Shown: positions 43,310 to 52,870 of the stretch, piece by piece
Position numbering within the stretch: position 1 is the first letter of the stretch
Layout: each line of letters starts with the position of its first letter
Assembly: GCF_049650445.1 (NCBI RefSeq)
Contig: NZ_JBASAD010000008.1
Span: forward strand, 1 to 64,000
DNA length: 64,000 bases
Source: Castellaniella sp049650445
GTDB taxonomy: Bacteria > Pseudomonadota > Gammaproteobacteria > Burkholderiales > Burkholderiaceae_B
Reading direction: 5' to 3'
Made by a program: the position numbers and the translations under genes
The notes under the pieces: generated by a model
The model's database searches: none
Told to the model about the DNA's origin: nothing
The model's input: only the letters and a program-made list of their open reading frames with translations

Positions 43310-44353
43310 ATGAAAAAATATGCACGCATCATGGTGGCGGCCGCACTGGCCGCAGGGCTTTGCGCGGGCGTATCGGCTGCCGAAGCCCAGAAATTCAGGG
43401 TCATCGGCCAGCCTCTGGCCACCGGCCTGATCCAGGCCAAAAAAGAGCAGCCTTTTTTCGAGAACTTCGGCAAGGTCACCGGCCTGCCGGTCGAAATGGA
43501 CTACAAGCCCATCGACACGCTGGGCATCAAGGACACCGAAGAACTGCGGGTGCTGAAGTCGGGCCTGTTCGAAATCGCCTCGCTGCGCTTTCCCCAGAAT
43601 GCGCGCGACGAGCCGACGCTGCTGGGCTTCGATCTGGTGGGCCTGAATCCCGACTACGCCACTGCGCGCAAAGTCGTGGACACGTTCTACCCCCAGGCCG
43701 ATGAACGGCTGCAGAAGCAGTTCGGCGTCAAACTGCTGGGCGTCTTCCCATTCGGGCCACAGGTCCTGTTCTGCAACAAACCCATCACCCAGCTCGCCGA
43801 CATCAAGGGCCTGAAGGTCCGCGTGTACGACCAGAACCTGGCCAAGTTCATCGACTCCATCGGGGGCACGCCCGTGCCCATCTCGTTTGCCGACACGCAC
43901 CAATCCCTGTCGCTGGGCGTGGTCGACTGCGCCATCACCGGCCCCAGCTCGGCCAACTCGTCCGGCTGGCCCGAGGTCTCCACGCACCAGTTGGCGATCG
44001 GCTTCCAGATGGCCATCAACGGCTACGCCATCACCCTGAAGGCCTGGCAGAAACTGTCGCCGGAACAACAAGCCACGCTGCAGAAGGCCGTCACCGACCT
44101 GACGAACGACATCTGGGTCTATTCCGAAGCCCTGTTCAAGGACGCCGTCAGTTGCAACACCGGCGGGGCCTGCGAGACCGGCAAGCAGTTCAAGCTGGTC
44201 GACGTGCCGATCTCTGGCGCCGACCGGGCGCTGCTCAAGCAGGCGGTGACCAAGGTGTCCCTGCCCTCGTGGTCCGAGATATGCGACAAGGTCAACAAGG
44301 GCTGCGTGGATCGCTGGAAAAAGACCGTCGGGCCGGTCGTGGGGATCCAATGA
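43310..44353 (+). CDS. dctP: TRAP substrate-binding protein (system 2)
   Basis: 347-residue periplasmic DctP-type protein with a signal peptide ending near residue 25 (VSAAEA). Family features are DIKGLKVRVYDQNLAKFIDSIGGTPVPISFADTHQSLSLGVVDCAITG, including the conserved Arg in GLKVRV. It contains four Cys, two of them in SCNTGGACETG near residue 285, unlike systems 1 and 3, so a disulfide loop is likely. A GAGGAGA ribosome binding site precedes the ATG. Its stop overlaps the next start (ATGA). Confidence 0.9.
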   Translation: MKKYARIMVAAALAAGLCAGVSAAEAQKFRVIGQPLATGLIQAKKEQPFFENFGKVTGLPVEMDYKPIDTLGIKDTEELRVLKSGLFEIASLRFPQNARDEPTLLGFDLVGLNPDYATARKVVDTFYPQADERLQKQFGVKLLGVFPFGPQVLFCNKPITQLADIKGLKVRVYDQNLAKFIDSIGGTPVPISFADTHQSLSLGVVDCAITGPSSANSSGWPEVSTHQLAIGFQMAINGYAITLKAWQKLSPEQQATLQKAVTDLTNDIWVYSEALFKDAVSCNTGGACETGKQFKLVDVPISGADRALLKQAVTKVSLPSWSEICDKVNKGCVDRWKKTVGPVVGIQ

Positions 44354-45036
44354 TGAGCGCCGCGCCCTCCAAAGACCTGCCGCGATTCGCGGCGGACCGG
44401 AGTGGCCCCGCAGCGAGGCCAGGTCACGGCAAAGCCGTGACTGCGGCCCCGCCGCAAGGTCGGCGCCTGGCACGTGTCGAAACCGTACTCGGCACGCTGT
44501 TCGGGCTCATCTTCCTGACCCTGTCCGTGGTCGTGGTGGTCGAGACCATCTCCCGGAAAGTGTTCAACTTTTCGTTGCAGGGGGCAGACGAACTGGGGGG
44601 CTACGCGCTTGCCGTCGGCTCGACGCTGGCCTTCAGTCTTGCCCTGATCGGCCGCACCCACATCCGCGTCGACGTCTTCCACGACTTCTTCCCCAAGCGC
44701 ATGCAGGCCTGGCTCAATGTGCTGTCGGTGCTCAGCCTGTCCGTGTTCGGCCTGTTCATCGGCTGGAACGCGATCCAGGTGCTGATCGACACGCTGACCT
44801 TCGGCAGCACCGCGCCCACGCCCTGGGCCACGCCGCTGATCTATCCCCAGTTGGTCTGGTTCGTGGCACTGGGCGCATTCGCGGCCATCAGCACCGTGTA
44901 TGGCGTGCGCGCCATCCGCCTGCTGCTGCGCGGAGACGAGGCGGGACTGCTGAGAGAGTTCTCGCCCAAGAGCGTGAAGGAAGAAGTCAAGGAAGAACTG
45001 GACGATCTGGCTAAACGCCAGCAGGAGGCATCATGA
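44350..45036 (+). CDS. dctQ: TRAP transporter small permease (system 2)
   Basis: 228-residue DctQ-type subunit, longer than usual because of a 40-residue basic, Ala/Pro-rich N-terminus and an acidic C-terminal tail (KSVKEEVKEELDDLAKRQQ). Four hydrophobic helices lie at about residues 50-180, including LSVVVVVETISRKVFNFSLQGADELGGYALAVGS. The start overlaps the dctP2 stop by 4 bp and the end overlaps dctM2 by 4 bp. A start at the second ATG (44353) is also possible. Confidence 0.88.
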   Translation: MMSAAPSKDLPRFAADRSGPAARPGHGKAVTAAPPQGRRLARVETVLGTLFGLIFLTLSVVVVVETISRKVFNFSLQGADELGGYALAVGSTLAFSLALIGRTHIRVDVFHDFFPKRMQAWLNVLSVLSLSVFGLFIGWNAIQVLIDTLTFGSTAPTPWATPLIYPQLVWFVALGAFAAISTVYGVRAIRLLLRGDEAGLLREFSPKSVKEEVKEELDDLAKRQQEAS

Positions 45037-46325
45037 GTATCGCCATGATCGGATTGGGGTTCAGCGCCATGCTGGCGCTGATGCTCCTGGGCCTGCCCAT
45101 CGTGACATCCATGGCCGCAGTGGGCATCGTCGGCGGCATCGCCGCCTACGGTATCCCTTTCCTGGATTCCATCGCACCTGTGGTGTGGGGGGTGCAGAAC
45201 GACAACCTGCTGACCTGCATTCCGCTGTTCGTGCTGCTGGGCGAACTGCTGCTGCGCTCGGGGATCGCAGACCGCATGTACACCACGCTGGCGGCCTGGC
45301 TGGGCCGCCTGCCCGGCGGCCTGCTGCACACCAACATCGGCAGCAGCGCCCTGTTCGCCGCCACGTCGGGGTCCTCGGTGGCCACGGCCGCCACGGTGGG
45401 CACGGTCGCGCTGCCGTCGCTCCAGGCGCGGGGCTATTCCATGCGGTCCTCGCTGGGTTCGCTGGCCGCCGGCGGCACGCTGGGCATCCTCATCCCGCCC
45501 AGCCTGAACATGATCGTCTACGGGTCGCTCACCAGCAATTCCATCGGCAAGCTGTTCATCGCCGGCATCATTCCCGGCATCCTGCTGACCCTGCTCTTCA
45601 TGCTCTACATCGCCGGGGCGGCGCTGTGGAGCAAGGAGACCATGCGCGAGGAAAAGGTGCCTCTGGACGAGCGCATCCGCCTGCTGCGTCACTTCGTCCC
45701 GCCTGCGATCGTGTTTGGCGTGGTCATGGGCAGCCTGTACTTCGGGATCGCCACCACCACCGAAAGCGCGGCGCTCGGCGTCATTGCGGCCCTGTTCTTC
45801 GTCTGGAAGTCCGGCAAGATGAACTGGGCACTGATGCGCAACTGCTTCATTTCCAGCGCGCGCATCAGCGGCATGATTCTGCTGATCATGGTCGCCGCCT
45901 TCATCCTGAACCTGACCATCAGCCTGACAGGCGTGGCCGAGGCGATGACCAAGTGGGTGGTGGGCCTGGGCTTTTCCGCCACCGGCCTGATTCTGGCGCT
46001 GCTGCTGTTCTACCTGATCCTGGGCATGTTCATGGACGTGCTGTCCATGCAGGTGGCCACGATTCCCATCACCTATCCGATTGCGATGGCGCTGGGCGTA
46101 GACCCCATCTGGTACGGCATCTTCATCGTGCTGGTCTGCGAACTGGGCATGATCACGCCGCCCGTCGGCATGAACCTGTTCGTCGTCCACGGCATCCGCC
46201 CGGACAATGGCGGAATCCAGGACGCGATCTGGGGGGCGGTGCCGTATGCGATCATCATGATCCTGTTCACGCTGCTGATGCTGACCATTCCGGACCTGGT
46301 CACCTGGCTGCCGGCCCACATGTAG
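45033..46325 (+). CDS. dctM: TRAP transporter large permease (system 2)
   Basis: 430-residue DctM-type permease with about 12 hydrophobic segments and the family motifs NLLTCIPLFVLLGELLLRSGIADRMY, FAATSGSSVATAATVGTVALPSL and GTLGILIPPSLNMIVYGSLTSN. It overlaps the end of dctQ2 by 4 bp, and the amidase gene starts 16 bp after its stop, so uptake and amide hydrolysis are co-transcribed. Confidence 0.93.
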   Translation: MSIAMIGLGFSAMLALMLLGLPIVTSMAAVGIVGGIAAYGIPFLDSIAPVVWGVQNDNLLTCIPLFVLLGELLLRSGIADRMYTTLAAWLGRLPGGLLHTNIGSSALFAATSGSSVATAATVGTVALPSLQARGYSMRSSLGSLAAGGTLGILIPPSLNMIVYGSLTSNSIGKLFIAGIIPGILLTLLFMLYIAGAALWSKETMREEKVPLDERIRLLRHFVPPAIVFGVVMGSLYFGIATTTESAALGVIAALFFVWKSGKMNWALMRNCFISSARISGMILLIMVAAFILNLTISLTGVAEAMTKWVVGLGFSATGLILALLLFYLILGMFMDVLSMQVATIPITYPIAMALGVDPIWYGIFIVLVCELGMITPPVGMNLFVVHGIRPDNGGIQDAIWGAVPYAIIMILFTLLMLTIPDLVTWLPAHM

Positions 46326-46341
46326 GACACGAGAGGAAACC

Positions 46342-47751
46342 ATGACCGAACTGTCCGAAGTCTGGCGCCTGTCGGCGGCGGAACTGGGCCGGCGCTACCG
46401 CCAGGGCGCACTGACTCCCACCGAGGTGGCCAAGGCCTGCCTGCGGCGCCTGGATGCGGTGAACCCCACGCTCAACGCCGTCATCGCCCGCCGCGACGAA
46501 GCCATGCTGCGCGATGCGCAGGCGGCCACTGAACGCCTGGCGGCGGGCCGCCCGCTGTCGGCGCTGGACGGCATCCCCGTCAGCATCAAAGACAACCTGC
46601 GGACGGGCGACCAGCCGACGACGTGGGGCTCGCCCGCGCTGCGGGACCACCGGGCGGATGCCGACGAACTGCCCGTGGCGCGCCTGCGGGCGGCCGGTGC
46701 CCTGTTCATCGGCAAGACCAACCTGCCGGAATTCGCGCTCGAAGGCTATACCGACAACCCGCTGTTCGGCGCAACCGTCAACCCCTGGAACACGACGCTC
46801 ACGCCCGGCGGCTCCAGCGGCGGCGCAGTCGCGAGCGTCGCGGCGGGGGTGACGCCGCTGGCACTGGGCACCGACGGCGGCGGGTCCATCCGCCGACCCG
46901 CCTCGCATTGCGGACTGGTGGGGCTGAAACCGTCCATCGGCGCCATCGCGCGCGGCGGCGGCCTGCCCTCCCTGCTGCTCGACCTGGAAGTGGTGGGCCC
47001 GCTGGCGCGCACGGTGGCCGACACGCGGCTCATGTTTGACGCACTGCGCGGGCCGCAAGCGCAGGACCGCCAGTCTCTGGGCGCCGCCGAAGCAAGCCGC
47101 CAGACAGCGGACCGCCAGGCGCTGCGCGTCCTGTACGTGCCGGCCCTGGACGGCGCGCCGGTCGATCCGCAGATCGCCAGCCACTGCCGCCGCGCAATGG
47201 ACGTGCTCGGCAACCTGGGGCACGATGTCCGGGAAGGCTCCATGCCGCTGGACCTGGCATTCATGACCCAGGCCTGGCCGATCATCGGGCAGGCGGGCGT
47301 GGCGCGGCTGTTCGAGCGCTTCCCCCAGTGGCGCGCGCAGGCCTCGGCGAAATACCATGACATGGCCGATCAGGGCGCGCGGCACAGCGCGGCGCGCCTG
47401 TGGGCGGTGCTGGAAGACATCGAGTTGCTGCGGCGCGATTGCGAGCGGGCATTCGCGCAGTACGATGTACTGGTCACTCCCGCCGCCGCCGCCCTGCCCT
47501 GGCCGGCCCACGAGGCTTACCCTCCCGTCATCGACGGCCAGCCGGTCGGCCCGCGCGGTCACGCCGTGTTCACGGGCTGGGTCAACGCGGCCGGCCTGCC
47601 GGCCCTGGCCGTGCCGGTGGCGCCGGCGGCCAACGGCCTGCCCATCGGCATCCAGATGATCGGCCGTTTCGGCGCCGACGACCGGCTGCTGGACCTGGGC
47701 GAAGCCTACGAAGCGGCCGCTCCCTGGGCGCACCGCTGGCCCGACCTCTGA
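46342..47751 (+). CDS. Amidase (amidase signature family)
   Basis: 469-residue amidase-signature hydrolase. The Ser-cisSer-Lys triad is predicted as Lys83 (VSIKDN), cis-Ser158 (GGSSGG) and nucleophile Ser182 (GTDGGGSIRRPA). It hydrolyses a carboxylic amide to acid and ammonia. Its place directly behind TRAP system 2 suggests that the imported compound, or a metabolite of it, carries an amide. The ribosome binding site is GAGAGGAAA. The sequence gives no substrate; aryl- or short acyl-amides and ureide-type amides are all known for this family. Confidence 0.9.
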   Translation: MTELSEVWRLSAAELGRRYRQGALTPTEVAKACLRRLDAVNPTLNAVIARRDEAMLRDAQAATERLAAGRPLSALDGIPVSIKDNLRTGDQPTTWGSPALRDHRADADELPVARLRAAGALFIGKTNLPEFALEGYTDNPLFGATVNPWNTTLTPGGSSGGAVASVAAGVTPLALGTDGGGSIRRPASHCGLVGLKPSIGAIARGGGLPSLLLDLEVVGPLARTVADTRLMFDALRGPQAQDRQSLGAAEASRQTADRQALRVLYVPALDGAPVDPQIASHCRRAMDVLGNLGHDVREGSMPLDLAFMTQAWPIIGQAGVARLFERFPQWRAQASAKYHDMADQGARHSAARLWAVLEDIELLRRDCERAFAQYDVLVTPAAAALPWPAHEAYPPVIDGQPVGPRGHAVFTGWVNAAGLPALAVPVAPAANGLPIGIQMIGRFGADDRLLDLGEAYEAAAPWAHRWPDL

Positions 47752-47805
47752 CCGCGCGGGCTTCGCCGCTCGCACCCCATTCTTCTTTCTCCGGAACCTT
47801 TACCC

Positions 47806-48600
47806 ATGCCCTCTACGCTGTCCTCCATCCCCTCCCAGGCTGCGCTCCAACCGGTCATCGATGCACTCATCCAGGCGCGGCACCAGGGCCGAACCACGGC
47901 GGCGGCCGACTGCGATCGCGCACTGTCCACGGCGGACGAGGCCTATGCAGTCCAGGCAGCCATCGCCGACGCGTTCGGCTGGTTCGACACCCGCGTTCCC
48001 GCCTGCTGGAAATCGGGCGGCCCGAACCGCGAAGCCGTGCTGACGCATGCACCGCTGCCGCCGGCCGGTGTGTGGCGCAGCCCGGCCGCGGCGGGCGCGT
48101 TCCTCTTCCACCAACGGGGCATCGAGGCCGAAGTGGCGCTGCGCCTGGGCCGGGACGTCGACCAGGCCACGGCTGCGGGACTGGACGAGGCCAGCGCAAG
48201 CGCACTGATCGACGCCATGGCCGTTTCCATCGAGGTCGTAGACTCGCGCTGGCAGGAATGCATGCAGGCTCCCCCGCTCATGCGCCTGGCCGATCTGCAA
48301 TGCCACGGCGCCCTGGTCCTGGGCGAATGGCACCCCTGGCAGGCACGCGACTGGGCGCAACAAAGCTGCCGCGTCGAAATCGGCGACCGGGCCGTCGTGG
48401 AACGGCGCGGCACCCATCCGATGGGTTCGCCCACCTGGTGCCTGCCCGCCTGGTTGCGTCATGCCACCCGCCACGGCGACGTCGTCCCCGCAGGCACGGT
48501 CGTCACCACGGGCACCTGGGTGGGCATTCAGGATGCCCAGGCGGGTGAGCGCGTGCTTGCCGTCTTTGAAGGCATCGGCGCGGCACAAGTGCAGTTGTAG
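47806..48600 (+). CDS. 2-keto-4-pentenoate hydratase / FAH-superfamily enzyme
   Basis: 264-residue protein of the fumarylacetoacetate hydrolase superfamily, hydratase branch (MhpD-like). The metal-site Glu residues are seen in RGIEAEVALRLGRD and VSIEVVDSRW, and the C-terminal GTWVGIQDAQAGERVLAVFEGIG segment is characteristic. Such enzymes hydrate 2-keto-4-pentenoates or decarboxylate 4-oxalocrotonate. The first 30 residues are more variable. It follows the amidase in the same operon. Exact reaction unknown. Confidence 0.8.
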   Translation: MPSTLSSIPSQAALQPVIDALIQARHQGRTTAAADCDRALSTADEAYAVQAAIADAFGWFDTRVPACWKSGGPNREAVLTHAPLPPAGVWRSPAAAGAFLFHQRGIEAEVALRLGRDVDQATAAGLDEASASALIDAMAVSIEVVDSRWQECMQAPPLMRLADLQCHGALVLGEWHPWQARDWAQQSCRVEIGDRAVVERRGTHPMGSPTWCLPAWLRHATRHGDVVPAGTVVTTGTWVGIQDAQAGERVLAVFEGIGAAQVQL

Positions 48601-48649
48601 GCGCAGCCGGCGGCCGCCCTATCGCGCGGCGCCGAAACCCGCTAGAGTC

Positions 48650-50137
48650 ATGAACAGGCCCACTCTCGCGATCCCGGACATGACTGCCCATCACTTCATC
48701 GCCAATGCCCGCCGGCCCGTGCCTGACGAGCGCACCATCCCGGTCATCGATCCGGCGGACGGCCAGATCTTCGGCCACATCGCCCGGGGCTCGGCGGAAG
48801 ACATCGACCTGGCCGTACGGGCTGCGCAGGCGGCCATGGGGGAACATTTCGACGGTCCCTGGGCCATGACCTGCGCCCGCGACCGGGGACGCCTGCTGGC
48901 AGCCTGGGGCCGCGCCGTGCTGGACGACGCCGACGCCCTGGCCCACCTGGAAGCGCGCGACACCGGCAAGACCCTGCGCACCGCGCACAACGACATCGTC
49001 GCCCTGGCGCGCTACTTCGAATACTATGCCGGCGCCTGCGACAAGCTGCACGGCGACACCCTGCCCTACGACACCGGCACCCTGGCGCTGACGGTGCGCG
49101 AGCCGCACGGCGTCACTGGCCACATCATCCCCTGGAACTACCCGGCGCAAATATTCGGCCGCAGCGTCGGCGCGTCCCTGGCGGCCGGCAACGCCTGCGT
49201 GGTCAAGCCCGCCGAGGACGCCAGCCTGTCCACCCTGTACCTGGCCGAAATGGCCGCCCGCGTGGGCTTTCCGACCGGGGCGCTGAACGTCGTCACCGGC
49301 TACGGCGCCGAGGCCGGCGCGGCCCTGAGCGCCCACCCCGGCATCCGCCACCTGTCCTTCACCGGCTCCACCCTCACCGGTCAGCGGGTCGCCGAGGCCG
49401 CCGCGCGGCATCACTGCCCGGTGGTGCTCGAACTGGGCGGCAAGTCGCCGCAGATCGTGTTCGAGGACGCCGATCTGGACACCGCCCTGCCGGCGGTCAT
49501 CAATGCGATCATCCAGAACAGCGGCCAGACCTGCTCGGCAGGCAGCCGGCTGCTGGTCCACGCCGGCATCCACGACGCCTTCGTCGAGCGCGTCGCCGAA
49601 CGCTTCCGCGCCCTGCGCGCCGGGCCGCCCGCGTCGGACGCCGACCTGGGGCCGCTGATCAACCGCACGCAATACGACCGCGTGCGCCGGCTGCTGAACA
49701 CAGCCCACGACGAGGGCCTGATCGAAGCCGCCCGGGGCCGCATCCTGGACGACGCACCGCCGGACGGCTACTACCAGGAGGCCGTCCTGCTGCGCGACGT
49801 GCCCCCGGACAGCGCCCTGGCCCGCGAGGAAATCTTCGGTCCGGTCCTGATCACGCAGGCCTTCCGCGACGAAGCGCACGCCCTGGCACTGGCCAATTCG
49901 ACCGACTACGGCCTGGTGGCCGGGGTCTGGACCCGAGACGGGGCGCGGCAACTGCGCATGGTCCGCCATCTGCGCTGCGGCCAGGTCTTCGTCAACAACT
50001 ACGGAGCAGGTGGCGGCGTCGAACTGCCCTTCGGCGGGGTCAAGTCCAGCGGCCACGGCCGCGAAAAGGGCTTCGAGGCCCTGCTGGGATTCACCACCTT
50101 GAAGACCGTGGCGATCCGCTACGGCCAGGATGCCTGA
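48650..50137 (+). CDS. NAD(P)-dependent aldehyde dehydrogenase
   Basis: 495-residue aldehyde dehydrogenase. The nucleotide-fold signature IIPWNYPAQIFGRSVGASLAAGNACVVKPAE is present, with the general-base Glu in VVLELGGKSP and catalytic Cys295 in NSGQTCSAGSRLL. Two starts are possible, ATG 48650 and ATG 48680; neither has a strong ribosome binding site. It lies 49 bp after the hydratase gene and 28 bp before the SDR gene, and would oxidise an aldehyde made in the same pathway. The aldehyde is not identifiable; betaine-, semialdehyde- and aromatic-aldehyde types all fit. Confidence 0.92.
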   Translation: MNRPTLAIPDMTAHHFIANARRPVPDERTIPVIDPADGQIFGHIARGSAEDIDLAVRAAQAAMGEHFDGPWAMTCARDRGRLLAAWGRAVLDDADALAHLEARDTGKTLRTAHNDIVALARYFEYYAGACDKLHGDTLPYDTGTLALTVREPHGVTGHIIPWNYPAQIFGRSVGASLAAGNACVVKPAEDASLSTLYLAEMAARVGFPTGALNVVTGYGAEAGAALSAHPGIRHLSFTGSTLTGQRVAEAAARHHCPVVLELGGKSPQIVFEDADLDTALPAVINAIIQNSGQTCSAGSRLLVHAGIHDAFVERVAERFRALRAGPPASDADLGPLINRTQYDRVRRLLNTAHDEGLIEAARGRILDDAPPDGYYQEAVLLRDVPPDSALAREEIFGPVLITQAFRDEAHALALANSTDYGLVAGVWTRDGARQLRMVRHLRCGQVFVNNYGAGGGVELPFGGVKSSGHGREKGFEALLGFTTLKTVAIRYGQDA

Positions 50138-50165
50138 GACCCTTCACACGCCAGGAGACAGACCC

Positions 50166-50924
50166 ATGCGTTTGCGCGACAAGACCGCCCTCATCACCGG
50201 GGCCGGCTCCGGATTCGGCCGGGGAATCGCCTCGGTCTTCGCCCGCGAGGGCGCCCGGGTGCTCGTGGCCGACATCCACGATACGAACGGCCGCGAGACC
50301 GTCGAGCAGATCCGGGCAGCCGGCGGCCAGGCCGAATTCGCCCATGTCGACGTCGCCGACGCAGCCAGCATGCACGGCCTGCTGGCCCAGTCCCTGGCAC
50401 ACTTCGGCGGCCTGGACATCGTGGTCAACAACGCCGGCGCCACGCACCGCAACCGGCCGATGCTCGAAGTCACCGAGGCCGAGTTCGATCGCATCTACGC
50501 CATCAACGTCAAAAGCATCTACCTCAGCGCCCAGGCCTTTGTGCCGCATTTCCGCCAGCAGGGCGGCGGCGTGTTCGTGAACATCGCCTCCACGGCGGCC
50601 CTGCGGCCGCGTCCCGGCCTGACCTGGTACAACGGCACCAAAGGCGCCGTGGTGACCCTCAGCCGCTCGATGGCGGCCGAACTGGGTCCCGACCGCATCC
50701 GCGTCAACTGCGTCAATCCCGTGGTGGGCGCCACCGGCCTGCTGACGGAATTCATGGGCATGCCGGACACGCCGGAAAACCGCGCGAAATTCACCGCCGG
50801 CATCCCGCTGGGCCGGTTCTCGACCCCGGACGACGTCGCCCACGCCTGCCTGTATCTGGCCTCGGACGAGGCCTCCTTCATCACCGGCACCTGTCTGGAA
50901 GTGGACGGCGGGCGGTGTGTCTGA
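50166..50924 (+). CDS. Short-chain dehydrogenase/reductase
   Basis: 252-residue classical SDR. The cofactor motif TGAGSGFG is at residues 11-18, NNAG follows, and the catalytic pair is Tyr155-x3-Lys159 (YNGTK), with a Ser in the preceding NIASTA. The acidic residue after the second strand (VADIHD) favours NAD(H). ATG 50166 has an AGGAGA ribosome binding site, preferred over an upstream ATG at 50130 inside the aldehyde dehydrogenase gene. It ends the plus-strand operon; its stop is 7 bp from the convergent acetolactate synthase stop. Confidence 0.92.
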   Translation: MRLRDKTALITGAGSGFGRGIASVFAREGARVLVADIHDTNGRETVEQIRAAGGQAEFAHVDVADAASMHGLLAQSLAHFGGLDIVVNNAGATHRNRPMLEVTEAEFDRIYAINVKSIYLSAQAFVPHFRQQGGGVFVNIASTAALRPRPGLTWYNGTKGAVVTLSRSMAAELGPDRIRVNCVNPVVGATGLLTEFMGMPDTPENRAKFTAGIPLGRFSTPDDVAHACLYLASDEASFITGTCLEVDGGRCV

Positions 50925-50931
50925 CGCCTGA

Positions 50932-52704
50932 CTATTCTTCTACATACCAGGTGTCTTCCGACAGCATCACCTGCTGGTGACCGTAGCCGGCCGGCATCAT
51001 CGGGAAGCAGTTCTGCAGCGGCACCACCGCCACGTCCAGGAAATACGGGCCGTCGTGCGCCATGCAGGCGGCCAGCGCCGCGTCCAGGTCGCGCGGGTGT
51101 TCGACCCGCGCCGCCCCCCAGCCAAAGGCCTGGGCCAGGGCCACGAAATCCGGGATCGAAGCGTTGTAGCTGTGGCTGTAGCGGCCCTCGTGGATCAGTT
51201 CCTGCCACTGGCGCACCATGCCCATGTGACCGTTGTTGCACAGAATCAGCTTGACCGGAGCGCGATGCTGCGTGGCCGTGGCCAATTCCTGGATGTTCAT
51301 CAGCACGGATGCGTCGCCACTGACGCAGACCACCGGCTTGTCCGGATGCGCAATCTGCGCGCCGATGGCGGCCGGCAGTCCGTAGCCCATGGTGCCCGCC
51401 CCGCCGGAGGTCAACCAGCGGTTGGGCCGGTCGATGCCGATGTACTGGGCGGCCCACATCTGGTGCTGGCCCACGTCGGTGGACACGACGGCGTCGCGCC
51501 CGGCCAGCAGCCGGTCGATGCGCCGCATCAGGTCCTGGGGCAGGATCACCTCGTCCGAGGGGGGGAACTTCAGGCAGTCGCGCGCCTGCCAGACGGCGAT
51601 GCGCTGCCACCATTCGTCCAGACGTCCGGATTCCAGCGGATACTGCCCCAGTTCCTTGTGCAGGGCGCGCAGCAGCGGATAGCAGTCACCCACCAGCGCC
51701 ACGTCGGCGCGCACGACCTTGTCGATCGAGGCCGGGTCGATGTCCAGATGGATCTTGTCGGCGTGCGGGCAGAAATCCGACAGCCGGCCGGTGATGCGGT
51801 CGTCAAAGCGCGCGCCCACGCAGACGATCAGATCGGCATGGTGCATGGCCAGGTTCGCCTGCAGCGTGCCGTGCATGCCGAGCATGCCCAGGAACTGGGC
51901 ATCGTCCGCAGGATAGGCCCCCAGACCCATCAAGGTCAGGGTGCAGGGCGCGCCGGTCGCCTGCACCAGGCCGCGAAAGGCGTGGCAGGCGTCCAGGCCG
52001 GAATTGATCAGGCCGCCCCCGCCGTAGAACACCGGACGGCGGGCGCGAGCGATCAGCGCAGCGGCCCGTTTCAGTGCGGCTTCCGTGACCGGGGCCAGCG
52101 GCTCGGCGGCGGTCTCGGGCTCCACGTCCGCGACGGCGTGCTCCGGCGGCACGCGGGCGATCTGCAGATCCTTGGGAAAGTCCAGCAGCACGGGGCCCGG
52201 ACGACCGGCGCGCGTCAGGCGCAGGGCTTTGGCCGCCAGATCGGCGATGTCCTCGGACCGGCGCACCTGGGCGTTCCATTTGGTGACCGGGCGCGAGATC
52301 CCGACCGCGTCGCACTCCTGGAAGGCGTCGGTGCCGATGGCGCCGGTCGCCACCTGGCCGCTGACGCACAGCACCGGGATCGAATCGCACAGCGCATCCA
52401 GCAGGCCGGTGGTGGTGTTCGCCATCCCCGGCCCCGAAGTCACGAAGACCACGCCGGGGCGGCCCGTGGAGCGTGCGTAACCCTCGGCGGCGTGCATGGC
52501 GGCCTGCTCGTGGCGCACCAGAATGTGGCGGATGCGCGGCTCGGCGTACAGGGCGTCGTACAGTGGCAGTACCGCGCCTCCCGGGTAGCCGAACACCGTG
52601 TCCACCCCCAGGGCGATCAGCGTGTCCAGCAGGACTTCGGCGCCATTGCGGTCGAGGGCGGGAGCGGCGGCCTGAGCGGCCTGGACGGGATGAGGAGCAT
52701 TCAC
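50932..52704 (-). CDS. ilvB: Acetolactate synthase large subunit (orphan copy)
   Basis: 590-residue thiamine-diphosphate enzyme. It has the catalytic Glu region LVRHEQAAMHAAEGYARSTG, the FAD-domain region GMHGTLQANLAMHHADLIVCVGARFDDR, and the cofactor motif GDAS...NN, as in alphaproteobacterial-type enzymes (GDAS rather than GDGS). The C-terminus NCFPMMPAGYGHQQVML is typical of biosynthetic acetohydroxyacid synthase. I place the start at GTG 52704 because AGGTGA lies 7 bp upstream and family similarity begins just after; longer ATG readings run into the SET gene's promoter region. No ilvH-type regulatory subunit or ilvC is adjacent. Other ThDP decarboxylases are less likely. Confidence 0.88.
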   Translation of the reverse strand: MNAPHPVQAAQAAAPALDRNGAEVLLDTLIALGVDTVFGYPGGAVLPLYDALYAEPRIRHILVRHEQAAMHAAEGYARSTGRPGVVFVTSGPGMANTTTGLLDALCDSIPVLCVSGQVATGAIGTDAFQECDAVGISRPVTKWNAQVRRSEDIADLAAKALRLTRAGRPGPVLLDFPKDLQIARVPPEHAVADVEPETAAEPLAPVTEAALKRAAALIARARRPVFYGGGGLINSGLDACHAFRGLVQATGAPCTLTLMGLGAYPADDAQFLGMLGMHGTLQANLAMHHADLIVCVGARFDDRITGRLSDFCPHADKIHLDIDPASIDKVVRADVALVGDCYPLLRALHKELGQYPLESGRLDEWWQRIAVWQARDCLKFPPSDEVILPQDLMRRIDRLLAGRDAVVSTDVGQHQMWAAQYIGIDRPNRWLTSGGAGTMGYGLPAAIGAQIAHPDKPVVCVSGDASVLMNIQELATATQHRAPVKLILCNNGHMGMVRQWQELIHEGRYSHSYNASIPDFVALAQAFGWGAARVEHPRDLDAALAACMAHDGPYFLDVAVVPLQNCFPMMPAGYGHQQVMLSEDTWYVEE

Positions 52705-52870
52705 GGGCGGTTCACCTGGACGGAAGGATCGGGGATACCGGGCCGGCCCCTCATGCGCAGTGGCACCCGGCGGGATCACCGCCGGGACGAGTGGACTTGC
52801 GGACGACATCCCAAGGATAATGAGGGCCAGTTTATCCCTTTTCGATCCTGTCCCTTTCCGATCGCATCCC

